This document shows, piece after piece, positions 19,426 through 29,634 of a stretch of 64,000 nucleotides of DNA. The translations under genes were made by a program, and so were the position numbers. Within the stretch, counting starts at the first letter, position 1; every line of letters begins with the position of its first letter. The stretch comes from Alkalicoccobacillus plakortidis (lineage in GTDB: Bacteria > Bacillota > Bacilli > Bacillales > Bacillaceae_D): positions 186,001 through 250,000 of the forward strand of contig NZ_JAMQJY010000001.1 of NCBI RefSeq assembly GCF_023703085.1, given 5' to 3'. The notes under the pieces were generated by a model. It ran no database searches. It was given only the letters and a program-made list of their open reading frames with translations, and was not told the DNA's origin.

Positions 19426-21086
19426 CTAGAATCGTCCCGAGCGAATAATGGAGAAAATAATCCAAATAAACATTAGAATAGCAATGACAAATCCAATCTC
19501 AATTGCTGGAAGCTGTAATAAAATCGTTGGTTCGCTAGTAAGTGAAGCACCAACAATAATACCTACCATAATAATGCTAAAAGACATTAATACAATGGCA
19601 AACGAAACCTTATTGCTGACTTTATCAATTTTGTTTATTAATCGATCGACTTCTGGGACAGAAATTTCTACTTTTACTTTACCGTGCTGCACAGATTTCG
19701 ATAACGCTCTTAGTTCTCGAGGGAGGTCCCTAATTAAATCAATAGAATCTACAACCTCATCTTTTAGAAGAGACGTTAATCTGCGTGGATCGTACCGTTC
19801 TTTGATCAATGTTTTTCCAAACGGTTCAATCAAGTCCATAATACGTAAATCAGGATCTAACGTTGAGACAATCCGTTCAACAGATAATAAGGATTTCCCG
19901 AGTATTGTTAAGTCGGAGGGGACTTTACATTGATGTTTGTTTGCAACAGCAAATAAATCTTGAACTGCTTCACCAAGGCTAATCTCACTGATGGGCAAAT
20001 CATAATACCTGAGTCGTAATGCATCAAGGTCGTCCCTGAGTAACTCTTGATTGACATGATCTTGGACAATGTTTGTATTTTTTAATGCCTTTAATACTTT
20101 ATCTGTATGTCGACTTTTTAGACCAATGACTAGTAATGCTAAATTTTGACGCATCTCAACCGAAAGTCGTCCCACCATCCCAAAATCTATAAGCGCAATT
20201 TTGCCATCACTTTTGACAAAGATATTCCCTGGGTGTGGATCGCCATGGAAAAACCCGTGAACAAAAATTTGCTGAACAAACCTTTAGCAAAATGTTCGGC
20301 TACTTGACTAAGGTTATATCCATCTTCTTCTTTTATTGAAGTGATTTTTGTACCTTCTACAAACGCGATAGTGATGATTCGTTTTGTTGAGAAGTCTTTA
20401 TAGATCTCAGGTACCTCTACATACTGATCATCCTCAGATTGACGAAGGATTCGCTCCGTATTTTGCGCCTCTTCTCGGTAATTCATTTCCAATTTTAACG
20501 CTTCGGCAAATTCGTGAAATACATCAAGAAGATTAAATCGTTTTGCCCAGATTAATCTTTCTTCCGCTAGTCCAATTAGATCTTCTAGGATAGCTAAATC
20601 GGTTAGTACTAATTTTTCAATATGGGGACGCCTTACTTTTACAACTACTTTTTCTCCAGTGGGGAGCACAGCTTTATGTACTTGACCAATTGAAGCCGCT
20701 GCAATCGGCTCTTCTTCAAACTGTTTGAAAATATCAAGCAGAGGAGCACGTAGATCCTCTTCAATGATGGATTTTACTTCTTTAAACGGAAAAGGGGGGA
20801 CATGATCTTGCAGCCTGCTTAATTCATTGATTAAATAGTCAGGGAAAATATCAGATCGAGTACTTGCCACTTGACCTAACTTGATGAATGTTGGCCCAAG
20901 CTCCTCCAAAAGTAAGCGCAATCTCTCAGCTGTGGAGCGGTAATAGTTTGGATCTTTCTTTTTTTTAGGTGTACGAACAAAATCCAATAAACCAAGGTCA
21001 CGAACTAAATGGCCAAACCCATAGTGAAAGAGAGCTGTAAGTATATCTTGATATCGCTGAATGTAGCGTATTCGTTTTTTAATCAT
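19426..21086 (-). CDS. ABC1/UbiB-family atypical kinase (frame broken)
   Basis: AarF/UbiB-like protein, about 553 residues, with two C-terminal membrane helices (AIVLMSFSIIMVGIIVG and IGFVIAILMFIWIIF). The kinase core shows the KxGQ motif FIKLGQVASTRSD, the A-rich loop AAASIGQVHKA, VVKVRRP and, in the second frame, HGDPHPGN and LIDFGMVGRLS. As written the frame breaks before HGDPHPGN. In gene sense CCAGC appears to have lost a C (plus strand 20271-20276, GCTGAA where GCTGGAA is expected); restoring it gives GLFQQIFVHGFFHGDPHPGN. Family members affect isoprenoid quinones or membrane lipids; the role in Bacillus is unsettled. Confidence 0.85.
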
Positions 21087-21188
21087 GTAAGGTCACCTCC
21101 AACCGCCAAACTAAACAGACAGAAACGCAAAGCGGCGGATCTATAGTAAGAACCGCCTTTAGGATGCTTGCATAATAATGCTGTCTCG

Positions 21189-21491
21189 TTAGTTATTTTG
21201 ATTTGCTTGTTCTAGTTCTCTGATTCTGCGTTCAAGAGCAGTAATCTCTTCCTTAGTGGCGATGTTCATTGATGCAAGAACTTGTTTTACACGTTCTTGA
21301 ACGATCCCATCAATTTGTTTCTGAGTTTGTGAACCTTTTTCAATCAGGTCCTCCACTAGGTTTTCGGATTCGGATCGTTTGATCTCGCCTTTTTTGACTA
21401 AGTCGTCTACCGCTTTTTCAATTTGTTCCTTGCTTGCAACGGCAGCACCTAAACCAAGTGAATAAACATTATTTAATATACTTCTGACCAT
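21189..21491 (-). CDS. Phasin-like coiled-coil protein
   Basis: A 100-residue, mostly helical protein: an N-terminal segment MVRSILNNVYSLGLGAAVAS, then charged heptad-rich sequence ending in ITALERRIRELEQ, a likely coiled coil. This fits the polyhydroxyalkanoate granule-associated (phasin superfamily) proteins that often sit upstream of UbiB-like kinases. ATG 21491 is placed seven bases after AGGAGGA. No PHA synthase is visible in the window, so granule binding is not established. Confidence 0.65.
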   Translation of the reverse strand: MVRSILNNVYSLGLGAAVASKEQIEKAVDDLVKKGEIKRSESENLVEDLIEKGSQTQKQIDGIVQERVKQVLASMNIATKEEITALERRIRELEQANQNN

Positions 21492-21610
21492 ACGCACATT
21501 CCTCCTGGTTGATTTCAAATGGTGACGAGATTTGTAAGCTATCTTCTCTTTATACTACCTTACTTTCATCGAAAATAAAATCATTAGCTTTTAGTGTGTC
21601 ATTGCATGAT

Positions 21611-22310
21611 TTAGGATTGCTGCATTTTTGAGTGAAGCTGAATATAAAGTCCATCAGCTTCAGTCCATTCTGCAAATAAAATATCTTTTGGGTCTGGTGT
21701 TCCTTGTCTAGTAATTTCCTCTAACAACCACTTTTCGCTAAGACCTACAGTCTCAATGTTTTTAGGTGATATTTCTCCGTCCAACACAAGCAACAAAGGT
21801 AAGGGAACAGTAGTCGGTTTGATATTTAATGACTGATTAGTAGGAGTATCATAGGCATGCTTTTTTAATATCGTTATCTTTCCATCTGTCTCAAGCACCC
21901 CATGTTCCACTTCCTTTAATGAAAAAGCCCCTTTATCACGAAGTAAATGCTGGAGTTGATTGAGGTCCAAGCTTGTTTTTTTTGAGTTCCTCATATTTCA
22001 CTTTTCCTTTATAGATAACGATTGATGGACTACCTTCAAGGACTGATCTTGTTCTTCGGATTTTTTGTGTAAGTAGTTCAATTAAATAAATTAGAGCTCC
22101 CCAAATAGCAATTGCACAAAGAACTCTCATTAATCCAACTTCATCATCGTAGATCGCGTTCCCCACCAATTCTCCAACAACTAAAGCTGATACAAAGTCA
22201 AAGGGTGAGAGCTGTGACAATTGATTCTTGCCTAGTATTTTAGTTAGTAGTAATAATGCAAAAAAACCTACAACTAGTTCAATGGCAAGTGATCCGTACG
22301 TAGAGTTCAT
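21611..22310 (-). CDS. DUF421 (YetF-like) membrane protein (frame broken)
   Basis: DUF421 protein of about 232 residues with three N-terminal membrane helices (LAIELVVGFFALLLLTKILG, the DFVSALVVGELVGNAIY region, VLCAIAIWGALIYLIELL) and a soluble C-terminal domain. It is split between two frames; in gene sense deleting one T from GCTTGG (CCAAGC, plus strand 21967-21972) gives LKKNKLDLNQLQHLLRDKG and a complete protein. DUF421 proteins occur with mobile spoVA operons and are implicated in spore resistance and germination; here it stands divergent from the spoVA cluster. Confidence 0.8.
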
Positions 22311-22469
22311 CCTAAGTCAAATCCTCTCTTATACTGACTGTTTATTAGTGTTGGCAAAAAAACAGTCACTATCCAAAGAATTAAAAAAGAGAATTTGTAA
22401 TAAAAATGGTCGTTCTATCTCATCCTAAGTAAATCAATAGAAGCAATAAAAAGGCGAAGGGTGGATGTC

Positions 22470-22901
22470 ATGAAGAGTCGTTCAATGTCCATAATGGTAG
22501 TTGTTTTACTTTTATTATCTGGTTGCGGGGGAGCGGATCAAGTCAAACCACTCTCATTTGAAGAGATAGAACCTGTAGAGAGACAAGCGGAAATAGACAG
22601 AGCAAAAGAAATCGTACTTGAAATGGAAGAAGTCATTGATGTGAAGGGTGTTCAATTTACTCATCTATTGTTTTTGGCACCAGAGGTTAAGCAATTCGAC
22701 CGAATGAAGTTGAAGCATATAAGGCAAGACGCATTTAAACGAGTAAAGGATGAGTTCCCTAAGTCAAAGGTTCACGTATCGACGGATAAAAAAATCTACA
22801 TGGAGTTAGAGAAGATTGAAGAGCAGTTATACAACGGAGATATTACAGCAGAAGATTTAAAGAAAAAATTAATGAAACTTGAAGAAGATATGAAAGGATA
22901 G
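22470..22901 (+). CDS. YhcN/YlaJ-type sporulation lipoprotein
   Basis: A 143-residue lipoprotein: short positive N-terminus, hydrophobic core and lipobox LLSGCG (Cys about residue 18), then a small mixed domain and a lysine/glutamate-rich C-terminal helix. The layout matches YhcN/YlaJ lipoproteins of spore membranes. ATG 22470 follows GAAGGGTGG; GTG 22461 is in frame but overlaps that site. It lies eight bases before spoVAC and is presumably the first gene of the cluster. Confidence 0.7.
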   Translation: MKSRSMSIMVVVLLLLSGCGGADQVKPLSFEEIEPVERQAEIDRAKEIVLEMEEVIDVKGVQFTHLLFLAPEVKQFDRMKLKHIRQDAFKRVKDEFPKSKVHVSTDKKIYMELEKIEEQLYNGDITAEDLKKKLMKLEEDMKG

Positions 22902-22909
22902 ATAATCAA

Positions 22910-23377
22910 ATGGGCTCAAAAAAGCAACTGACACCAGAACAGCAGCAGTATCAGCAATTAGCAAAAAAACATGAGAAAAAAAGACCCGTCTTAATGAATT
23001 GTATTCGTGCGTTTCTAGTTGGTGGTTTTATTTGTATCATTGGTCAGGCTATTACAATATTTTTCTATACGTTTTTTGACTTCACGGAAAAAACAGCTGG
23101 AAATCCAACTGTTGCCGTTTTAATTTTAATTTCTACATTACTTACAGGCTTTGGTGTATATGATCGCTTTGCGCAGTTTTCTGGGGCCGGAACAGCGGTA
23201 CCAGTAACTGGATTCGCTAACTCGATTGCCTCTGCTGCAATCGAACACCGTACAGAAGGTTATGTATTGGGCGTAGGCGGAAATATGTTTAAGCTAGCAG
23301 GTTCAGTTATTGTATTTGGAACGGTTGCTGCTTTTTTTGTAGCAATCATAAAAACGATCATTCAAGGAGGGCTCTAG
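22910..23377 (+). CDS. spoVAC: Stage V sporulation protein AC
   Basis: Inner spore membrane protein of 155 residues with four predicted helices, part of the SpoVA channel that moves calcium-dipicolinate into the forespore and out on germination. Typical features: a basic N-terminus (YQQLAKKHEKKRP), FLVGGFICIIGQA, GVYDRFAQFSGAGTAVPVTGFANSIASAA. Its stop is adjacent to the spoVAD start (one base after it). Confidence 0.95.
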   Translation: MGSKKQLTPEQQQYQQLAKKHEKKRPVLMNCIRAFLVGGFICIIGQAITIFFYTFFDFTEKTAGNPTVAVLILISTLLTGFGVYDRFAQFSGAGTAVPVTGFANSIASAAIEHRTEGYVLGVGGNMFKLAGSVIVFGTVAAFFVAIIKTIIQGGL

Positions 23378-24394
23378 ATGCTAGTTGGTCAACAGAGCTG
23401 GGTATTTGAAAGTAAGCCTATTATTCGCTCTACAGGTGTGATTGGTGGACCGTTTGAAGCGAAGGGTCGTTTAGCAGATGAATTTGATATGACTCATGAT
23501 AATTTGTGGATGGGGCAAGGCTCATATGAAAAGGCGCAAACGGTTTTAATTGAACAGGCGTGTGAGACAGCGATCCAAAAGAGCGGCTTAAATAAAGAGC
23601 AAATCCAATTTATGCTTTCAGGGGACCTAGTCAATCAGCTTACCCCATCAACATTTGCGGGACGTAGCTTAAAGATTCCTTATCTTGGCTTGTTTGGAGC
23701 ATGCTCAACATCGATGGAAGGTTTGGCAATGGCTGCTTATTTGGTTCATACCAAAGGTGCAAATCATGTAGTGGCCGTCGCTTCGAGTCATAATGCAGCA
23801 ACTGAAAAGCAGTTCCGTTATCCAACTGAGTATGGTGGACAGAAACCACCAACCTCACAATGGACCGTGACAGCAGCAGGTGCGGCCGTAGTGTCTAATG
23901 AGGGAAATGGACCTCGTGTTACCTCAGCAACCATTGGACGTATTGTTGATATGGGACTTTCTGATCCATTTAATATGGGTGGGGCAATGGCTCCGGCTGC
24001 TGTTGATACACTAGAGGCGCACTTTCGTGATACGAAAACGAGTCCAGAAGATTATGATCTAATTGTTAGTGGTGATCTAGGGGAGATTGGGCTAGCAATC
24101 GCTAAAGAATTATGTGAGCAAAAAGGAATACAGTTAAAAGAGAATCAATTTAAAGATTGTGGACTTATGATCTACCGAGAAGGTCAGCCGGTTCTTGCTG
24201 GAGCAAGTGGACCTGGATGTTCAGCTGTCGTTACATATGGACATCTATTAAATCGTATGAAACGAGGAGAACTGAAACGAATTCTTGTGATTGCGACGGG
24301 TGCCTTATTATCACCTCTATCGTTTCAGCAAAAAGAATCGATTCCATGTATTGCCCATGCTGTTTCTATCGAAGCTGCGGAGGTGAGAGCATGA
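23378..24394 (+). CDS. spoVAD: Stage V sporulation protein AD
   Basis: Soluble SpoVA subunit, 338 residues with a thiolase-like fold; the B. subtilis homologue binds dipicolinic acid. Seen here: [16 protein letters not shown] (about 106-121), [26 protein letters not shown], and [24 protein letters not shown] near the end, the family signature. The stop overlaps the spoVAEb start (ATGA). Confidence 0.95.
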   Translation: MLVGQQSWVFESKPIIRSTGVIGGPFEAKGRLADEFDMTHDNLWMGQGSYEKAQTVLIEQACETAIQKSGLNKEQIQFMLSGDLVNQLTPSTFAGRSLKIPYLGLFGACSTSMEGLAMAAYLVHTKGANHVVAVASSHNAATEKQFRYPTEYGGQKPPTSQWTVTAAGAAVVSNEGNGPRVTSATIGRIVDMGLSDPFNMGGAMAPAAVDTLEAHFRDTKTSPEDYDLIVSGDLGEIGLAIAKELCEQKGIQLKENQFKDCGLMIYREGQPVLAGASGPGCSAVVTYGHLLNRMKRGELKRILVIATGALLSPLSFQQKESIPCIAHAVSIEAAEVRA

Positions 24395-24741
24395 TTTTTC
24401 TTTGGGCTTTTCTTGTTGGAGGCTTAATCTGTGTGATTGGTCAGTTATTAATGGATGTATGTGGATTAACTCCTGCCCATACGATGTCTGCGTTAGTTGT
24501 GAGTGGAGCAGTCTTAAATGGATTTGGTATTTACGATCGTTTAATTGATTTTGCTGGTGCAGGTGTAACTGTACCTATTACAAGCTTTGGGAACTCATTA
24601 GTAACAGGAGCCATGAATGAAGTAGCTCAAAATGGTATTATTGGTGTGTTGACTGGAATATTTGAAGTCACAAGTGCAGGTATTTCAGCGGCCATTATAT
24701 TTGGTTTTTTAGCTTCCCTTGTTTTTAAACCAAAAGGTTAA
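24391..24741 (+). CDS. spoVAE: Stage V sporulation protein AE (AEb type)
   Basis: A 116-residue integral membrane SpoVA subunit with about four helices, related to SpoVAC (shares [39 protein letters not shown]). ATG 24391 overlaps the spoVAD TGA; the longer frame starting at 24157 lies inside spoVAD and is not real. It is the last gene of the spoVAC-AD-AEb trio; no spoVAA, AB or AF is seen. Confidence 0.93.
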   Translation: MIFLWAFLVGGLICVIGQLLMDVCGLTPAHTMSALVVSGAVLNGFGIYDRLIDFAGAGVTVPITSFGNSLVTGAMNEVAQNGIIGVLTGIFEVTSAGISAAIIFGFLASLVFKPKG

Positions 24742-25460
24742 TGTTGGATCGATTCATAGCGCCGATCCTCTGTATTATAGGCAAGGTGCAAATCGCAAGC
24801 TGAATTGATTGTACACAAGAAAATAGAAGTATAGGACTGTATACCCTTCTGGCTAAGTTTATCTAGGAGGGTTTTTCGATTTAGCTGTATGCTTTTTAAA
24901 ATCTCCTCTTGAATAACTCCCTCTATGATGACTGGGTATGATAGTCCACCTGTCTTTTTAATGAGTCCTAAATCCTCCATAGCTGGTGTTTGTTTTGACG
25001 CTTTTTTATATAAGCTTAGTTCACCACTAGCTTCAATAATTCCAAGATGAACATCATTAATATCGAATACATCTTTTTCTCGCAACATTTCTAAGATGTT
25101 ATCAAGAGAATAACGGATGCTTTTTAAGTTTTTAACTAATATTTCACCGTTTCTGATCACAACGGTTGGTTCAAATGTAATCCATTTTCCGAATTTTCTG
25201 TTGCTGATAGCGAGCCTTGAAACAAGAACTTGGAATAGGCAAATGCATATGATGGCAAATCCAGTAGGAAGGTGCTTCACGTTAGGATCTGCAATATCTG
25301 CACCTACAACTGAAGCAAGTGAAATAATAATGAGGAAATCAAAAATGGGTAGTTCACCTATTGACCGTTTTCCCATATACATCGTCATAGCGAGCAGTAA
25401 TGGGAAAATGGTTACAATTCTCCCGAGTATTAGAGCTAAATTCTTTAGTTCCTCTAACAT
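24738..25460 (-). CDS. DUF421 (YetF-like) membrane protein
   Basis: A 240-residue DUF421 protein with three N-terminal membrane helices (about 8-25, 34-52, 64-84) and a soluble domain carrying [20 protein letters not shown] and [18 protein letters not shown], the usual DUF421 core. It is convergent with spoVAE and overlaps its last four bases. Together with the broken DUF421 gene at 21611-22310 it brackets the spoVA cluster, which suggests a related spore-membrane role. Confidence 0.85.
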   Translation of the reverse strand: MLEELKNLALILGRIVTIFPLLLAMTMYMGKRSIGELPIFDFLIIISLASVVGADIADPNVKHLPTGFAIICICLFQVLVSRLAISNRKFGKWITFEPTVVIRNGEILVKNLKSIRYSLDNILEMLREKDVFDINDVHLGIIEASGELSLYKKASKQTPAMEDLGLIKKTGGLSYPVIIEGVIQEEILKSIQLNRKTLLDKLSQKGIQSYTSIFLCTINSACDLHLAYNTEDRRYESIQH

Positions 25461-25620
25461 TTTTGGTAACTCTCCCTTTTTTACTAGCTAGTCTAAACAA
25501 TAAGCACTTACTCTAAACAATTGAGCACTCGCTTCGTCATAAAAAAGGTTGTCCTGCATAGATATGGTGATAAGAAGTCAGGGGACAATCCTGCAAAACA
25601 GGAACGAGGCGAGGAGATAG

Positions 25621-26756
25621 ATGATCAGGAAATTAATTCAACTGCTGGTCTGTGTAGTACTTATTGGCGGGATTTTCACATCTCAGGTCAGTTATGCCCA
25701 ACCGAATATTGGCGTTTCAGCACAGGCAGCTGTCCTAATGGAACAATCTACTGGCAGAATTCTGTATGGGAAAAATGAACATGAACCGATGCGTATAGCA
25801 AGTATAACCAAAATCATGACGGCCATATTAGCCATTGAATCCGGCCAATTAAATGAAACAGTAACGGTTTCGGACCAAGCTTTTGGTACAGAAGGATCGT
25901 CCTTATATCTTCAAGCTGGGAAAAAGTTCGGTTAGATGATTTGGTTTATGGACTGATGATGCGCAGTGGAAACGATGCGGCTGTGGCCATTGCTGAACAT
26001 GTTGGTGGCAGTCTAGACGGTTTTGTTTTATTAATGAATCAAAAAGCAGAAGAAATTGGAATGGATCATACTCTATTCGAAAATCCCCACGGTTTAGATG
26101 ACCATGAAAATCATCGTTCAAGTGCCTATGATATGGCTCTACTTACACAGTACGCCATGATGAATGACACATTTAAAACGATCTCTGGAACAAGTGATTA
26201 TCGGACAAAAGAAGGGCAAATTCGAGTCTTTCATAACAAAAATAAGCTGCTTACTCAACTATATAAGTATTCTACTGGTGGGAAAACGGGGTATACCAAA
26301 TTAGCGCATCGTACATTGGTTTCCACAGCTAGTAAAAATGATCTGGATCTGATTGTAGTGACACTTGATGCTTCAAGTGATTGGGACGATCATATGAATT
26401 TATTTAACTGGGCTTTTGATCAAGTCAAACTCCAAGAGGTTGTGAAGGAAGGGGCCATTTCTGAAGTAGAGGATGAGTATTATAAGGGCCGGGTTTTCTC
26501 AAGGCAATCTTATTTTTATCCAATTCAAAAGAATGAATGGAATAAGCTAAATCAGGACATCACGTTACTGAAACCACCTGTTATGGATGAACAGATCGAT
26601 GAACCGGTGGGGAAGCTTACCGTGAAAATTGATCAAAAAATAGTTGCTAGCGTTCCTTTATATTACGAACCGCCAACAGAGCAAGAAAAGCAATCGTTTT
26701 GGCAAAGACTGTTTGGTGTCATTTCCATTGTAGTGGGGGTCTCTCAAAATGATTAA
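25621..26756 (+). CDS. dacB: D-alanyl-D-alanine carboxypeptidase, spore cortex type (frame broken)
   Basis: Penicillin-binding protein that trims peptides in spore peptidoglycan, about 378 residues. It has a signal peptide (LLVCVVLIGGIFTSQVSYA), then the S11 motifs SITK (about 59-62), SGN (RSGNDAA) and KTG (GKTGYT). The frame breaks after LYLQAG: one base is missing at or near GCTGGG (25915-25920), and adding a G gives LYLQAGEKVRLDDLVYGLMMRSGN. It overlaps spmA by eight bases; dacB-spmA-spmB is a known sporulation operon. Confidence 0.92.
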
Positions 26757-27345
26757 TAAAATATGGGTATCAATGTTTCTGATTGGTCTTTTATTTGCTG
26801 CTTGGAATGGAACAATGGACAAGGTGAACGCTGCTATATTTTCAGGGGCAAAAGAAGGTGTAGCCATTTGTTTAGGTTTAATTAGTATACTTGCATTTTG
26901 GTTAGGCTTAATGAAAATTGCAGAGGTCTCTGGTCTTTTGGGTTCATTTGCAAAGTTGTTGCGTCCAATTGCTACAAAAATCTTTCCTGAGGTACCGGCA
27001 AATCATCCTGCTATGGGATACATTTTAAGTAATGTGACCGCCAATATGTTTGGGTTAGGTAATGCTGCTACACCAATGGGAATTAAAGCGATGGAACAAT
27101 TAAAGCAGCTTAATCAAAATCGCGACTCAGCTAGTAGGTCGATGGTAACGTTACTCGCTTTGAATACGGCATGTATTACGTTTATTCCAACAACCGTCAT
27201 TTCGATCAGAATGAGTTATGGTTCTGCTTCTCCTACAGATATAGTGGGTCCGACAATTATGGCTTCTGCTTGTGCGTTTATGGGGGCGATTATCATTGAC
27301 CGGCTGTTTTATGCTAGACAAATAAGAAAGCAAAGAAGAATATGA
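26749..27345 (+). CDS. spmA: Spore maturation protein A
   Basis: A 198-residue membrane protein of the nucleoside recognition domain family with about five helices; it contributes with SpmB to spore core dehydration and heat resistance. The family segments SGAKEGVAICLGLISILAFW and NMFGLGNAATPMGIKAMEQL are present. It overlaps dacB upstream and spmB downstream, so the three are translated together. Confidence 0.95.
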   Translation: MINKIWVSMFLIGLLFAAWNGTMDKVNAAIFSGAKEGVAICLGLISILAFWLGLMKIAEVSGLLGSFAKLLRPIATKIFPEVPANHPAMGYILSNVTANMFGLGNAATPMGIKAMEQLKQLNQNRDSASRSMVTLLALNTACITFIPTTVISIRMSYGSASPTDIVGPTIMASACAFMGAIIIDRLFYARQIRKQRRI

Positions 27346-27875
27346 ATTGGTTAACCGAGCTGTCGATCTGGTTTATCCCTTTTTTAATTGGCGGCATTTT
27401 AGTATATGGAACGATCAAAAAAGTACCCACTTATGAAACGTTTGTAGAGGGTGCCAAAGAAGGCTTCGGAATGGCCGTATCCATTATCCCTTATTTAGTT
27501 GGAATGATGGTTGCCATCTCCGTTTTTCGTGCCTCTGGCGCATTAGACTTTATTATGAGTTCTTTATCACCGTTTTTTTACGCCATTGGTGTACCAGCAG
27601 AAGTAGTTCCACTCGCTCTCTTACGCCCCATTTCCGGAACAGGTGCCCTTGCATTAATGAGTGATCTAATAGCTACTCACGGACCCGATTCCTTTATCGG
27701 ACGCGTAGCCGCCACCATGCAAGGTAGTACGGACACTACTTTCTATATTTTGACAGTCTACTTCGGAGCAGTTGGAGTCAAAAAAATGGGCGACGCCTTA
27801 AAAGTCGGTCTACTTGCCGATGCAGTAGGTATCATAGCCTCCATTGTTATCATTACGATATTATTTCATGGATAA
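27342..27875 (+). CDS. spmB: Spore maturation protein B
   Basis: A 177-residue membrane protein paired with SpmA. Diagnostic segments: VEGAKEGFGMAVSIIPYLVGMMVAI, LLRPISGTGALALMSDL and AATMQGSTDTTFYILTVYFGAVG. It overlaps the spmA stop by four bases. About 270 bases of GC-richer intergenic sequence follow. Confidence 0.95.
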   Translation: MNWLTELSIWFIPFLIGGILVYGTIKKVPTYETFVEGAKEGFGMAVSIIPYLVGMMVAISVFRASGALDFIMSSLSPFFYAIGVPAEVVPLALLRPISGTGALALMSDLIATHGPDSFIGRVAATMQGSTDTTFYILTVYFGAVGVKKMGDALKVGLLADAVGIIASIVIITILFHG

Positions 27876-28150
27876 AACTGACATACACACCGCAGTGAGA
27901 AAGGTGGCCACTGAAAAAGTCAGCTAGAAATAAGCTCATGAGCACCGCACCAGGAGAAACATCCGCTACTGTTCTGATCAACCAAACGGAGAACGTTCCT
28001 TATTAAGGATAGTCGTCATTTGGGTCTGCCTCCAACAGGAGGAGATGGCAGGTGGAAATCCACTGGCACAGGCGGTTAGTTCCACGCCCGCCTGACGAGA
28101 CTTGCCTGCATCCCAGGAGCAATAACGCTCTACCTACATTTCCTCACCAC
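27876..28150. other. Intergenic region with several inverted repeats; possible structured RNA
   Basis: The gap between spmB and rluB is richer in GC than its surroundings and has several possible stems: CTGAC near 27880 with GTCAG near 27920, GTCTGCCTCC with GGAGG...GGCAG around 28033-28050, and AGGCGG with CCGCCT around 28070-28093. No ORF of convincing quality and no known riboswitch motif was found. A terminator closes the region. Confidence 0.3.
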
Positions 28151-28153
28151 CCC

Positions 28154-28182
28154 GAGTCCTCCAAAAGAGGCTCTTTTTTTTT
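28154..28182 (+). terminator. Rho-independent terminator upstream of rluB
   Basis: GAG-T-CCTC pairs with GAGG-CTC around a CAAAA loop and is followed by nine Ts. It closes the spmB downstream region. Confidence 0.75.
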
Positions 28183-28240
28183 CGACAAATCTTGTTTATT
28201 GACGTACACAGCGTTATGATGGTACGTGAGGTGAAGGATA

Positions 28241-28969
28241 ATGGAACGGTTACAAAAAGTGATAGCCCATGCAGGCATCGCATCACGACGCAAGGCAGAA
28301 GAATTAATCCTGCAAGGACGGGTGACAGTGAACGGAAAACCCGTGACTGAACTGGGCGTCAAAGTACAAGCAAATCGAGACAAAATTGAAGTTGATGGAG
28401 TGCCAATTGATAAAGAGGAACCTGTTTATTTCTTGTTGTACAAGCCAAGTGGCGTTATTTCAAGTGTCAGTGACGATCGAGATCGGACAGTTGTTACAGA
28501 TTTTCTCCATGTTGAACAGCGTGTATTTCCTGTTGGACGACTAGACTATGAAACATCAGGACTAATCCTGCTAACAAATGACGGCGAATTCGCTAACTTA
28601 TTAATGCACCCGCGTCATACCATTAATAAGGTCTATGTGGCAAAAGTAGAAGGTATCCCGAGTAAAGAAAGCCTGAAACAGCTTGAACGAGGTGTCATGC
28701 TTGAAGATGGAAAAACGGCTCCAGCTCAAGTCAAACTCATGACAGTTGATAAGAAAAAGAACACTGCCATTGTTCGATTAAGCATTCATGAAGGGCGTAA
28801 TCGCCAAGTTCGTCGTATGTTTGAAGCAGTAGGACATCAAGTACGAAAGCTTAAGCGTGAAGAATATAGTTTCCTGACTTTAAAGGGAATGAACCCAGGT
28901 GATGTAAGACCACTTAAACCAATTGAAGTGAAACATTTACGCGAGTTGGCTGTCACGAAACCGTCATAA
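28241..28969 (+). CDS. rluB: Ribosomal large subunit pseudouridine synthase B
   Basis: A 242-residue RsuA/RluB-type pseudouridine synthase acting on 23S rRNA. N-terminal S4 domain (MERLQKVIAHAGIASRRKAEELI) followed by the catalytic domain with the aspartate in GRLDYETSGLILLTNDG (about 100-116) and the C-terminal RNRQVRRMFEAVGH. B. subtilis ypuL/rluB lies at the same place between spmB and resA. Confidence 0.95.
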   Translation: MERLQKVIAHAGIASRRKAEELILQGRVTVNGKPVTELGVKVQANRDKIEVDGVPIDKEEPVYFLLYKPSGVISSVSDDRDRTVVTDFLHVEQRVFPVGRLDYETSGLILLTNDGEFANLLMHPRHTINKVYVAKVEGIPSKESLKQLERGVMLEDGKTAPAQVKLMTVDKKKNTAIVRLSIHEGRNRQVRRMFEAVGHQVRKLKREEYSFLTLKGMNPGDVRPLKPIEVKHLRELAVTKPS

Positions 28970-29007
28970 AACCAAAAGTACAGGCGCGTGTAGTGACGTT
29001 ATACTAG

Positions 29008-29034
29008 AAACAGGCTGGTTATCTAGCCTGTTTT
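29008..29034 (+). terminator. Rho-independent terminator after rluB
   Basis: AAACAGGCT pairs with AGCCTGTTT with an eight-base loop, followed by Ts. The loop side includes an intact GCTGG. Confidence 0.8.
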
Positions 29035-29091
29035 ATCTAATCATATGATGATATTATACTTGGCGTTATGTAGGGTAGAGGAGGTAGCACC

Positions 29092-29620
29092 TTGAAAAGA
29101 AAACGGCTAATTATGAGAACGCTTATACTTACAGCAATTGCTGTGGCTGTTGCCTTGACTTTATATTTTAACTATTTTAAGGATCATAGTGTTGCTCAAG
29201 CTTGGAAACGCGACGATTGATTTTTCTTTAGAGGACCTAGCAGGTGACAAGCATCAGCTATCAGACTATGAAGGACAAGGTGTCATGCTTAATTTTTGGG
29301 GTACATACTGTGCACCATGTGAAAGAGAAATGCCTTATATGGAATCACTGTATCAAGAATACAGCAATAAAGGTGTAGAAATACTTGCTGTTAATGTAAA
29401 TGAAGCACCACTTGCAGTTAATACATTTGTGAACCGTTATGATCTTAGTTTTCCAATTTTATTAGATAGAGGCATGGATGTAACCGGTGCATACGGAGTT
29501 CGTCCGCTTCCAACCACTATCCTCATAAATGAAAGCGGTATGATTACAAAGGTTCATCAAGGTGAAATGACAGAAACCATGATCGATGAATTTCTTGAAT
29601 CCATTGTGCCAGAAGAGTAA
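29092..29620 (+). CDS. resA: Thiol-disulfide oxidoreductase ResA (frame broken)
   Basis: Membrane-anchored extracytoplasmic thioredoxin that reduces apocytochrome c for heme attachment, about 175 residues. TTG 29092 follows GAGGAGGT and encodes a basic start and one membrane helix (LILTAIAVAVALTLYF). The frame then breaks at GCTTGG (29200-29205); deleting one T gives VAQAGNATIDFSLEDLAGD, and the thioredoxin domain follows with active site CAPC in GTYCAPCERE. First gene of resABC. Confidence 0.93.
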
Positions 29621-29634
29621 GCGAGGTGTTGAAA

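Noticed and set aside
24157..24390. An N-terminal extension of spoVAE beginning at 24157
   Set aside because: It lies wholly within spoVAD in another frame; the true start ATG 24391 overlaps the spoVAD stop in the usual way.
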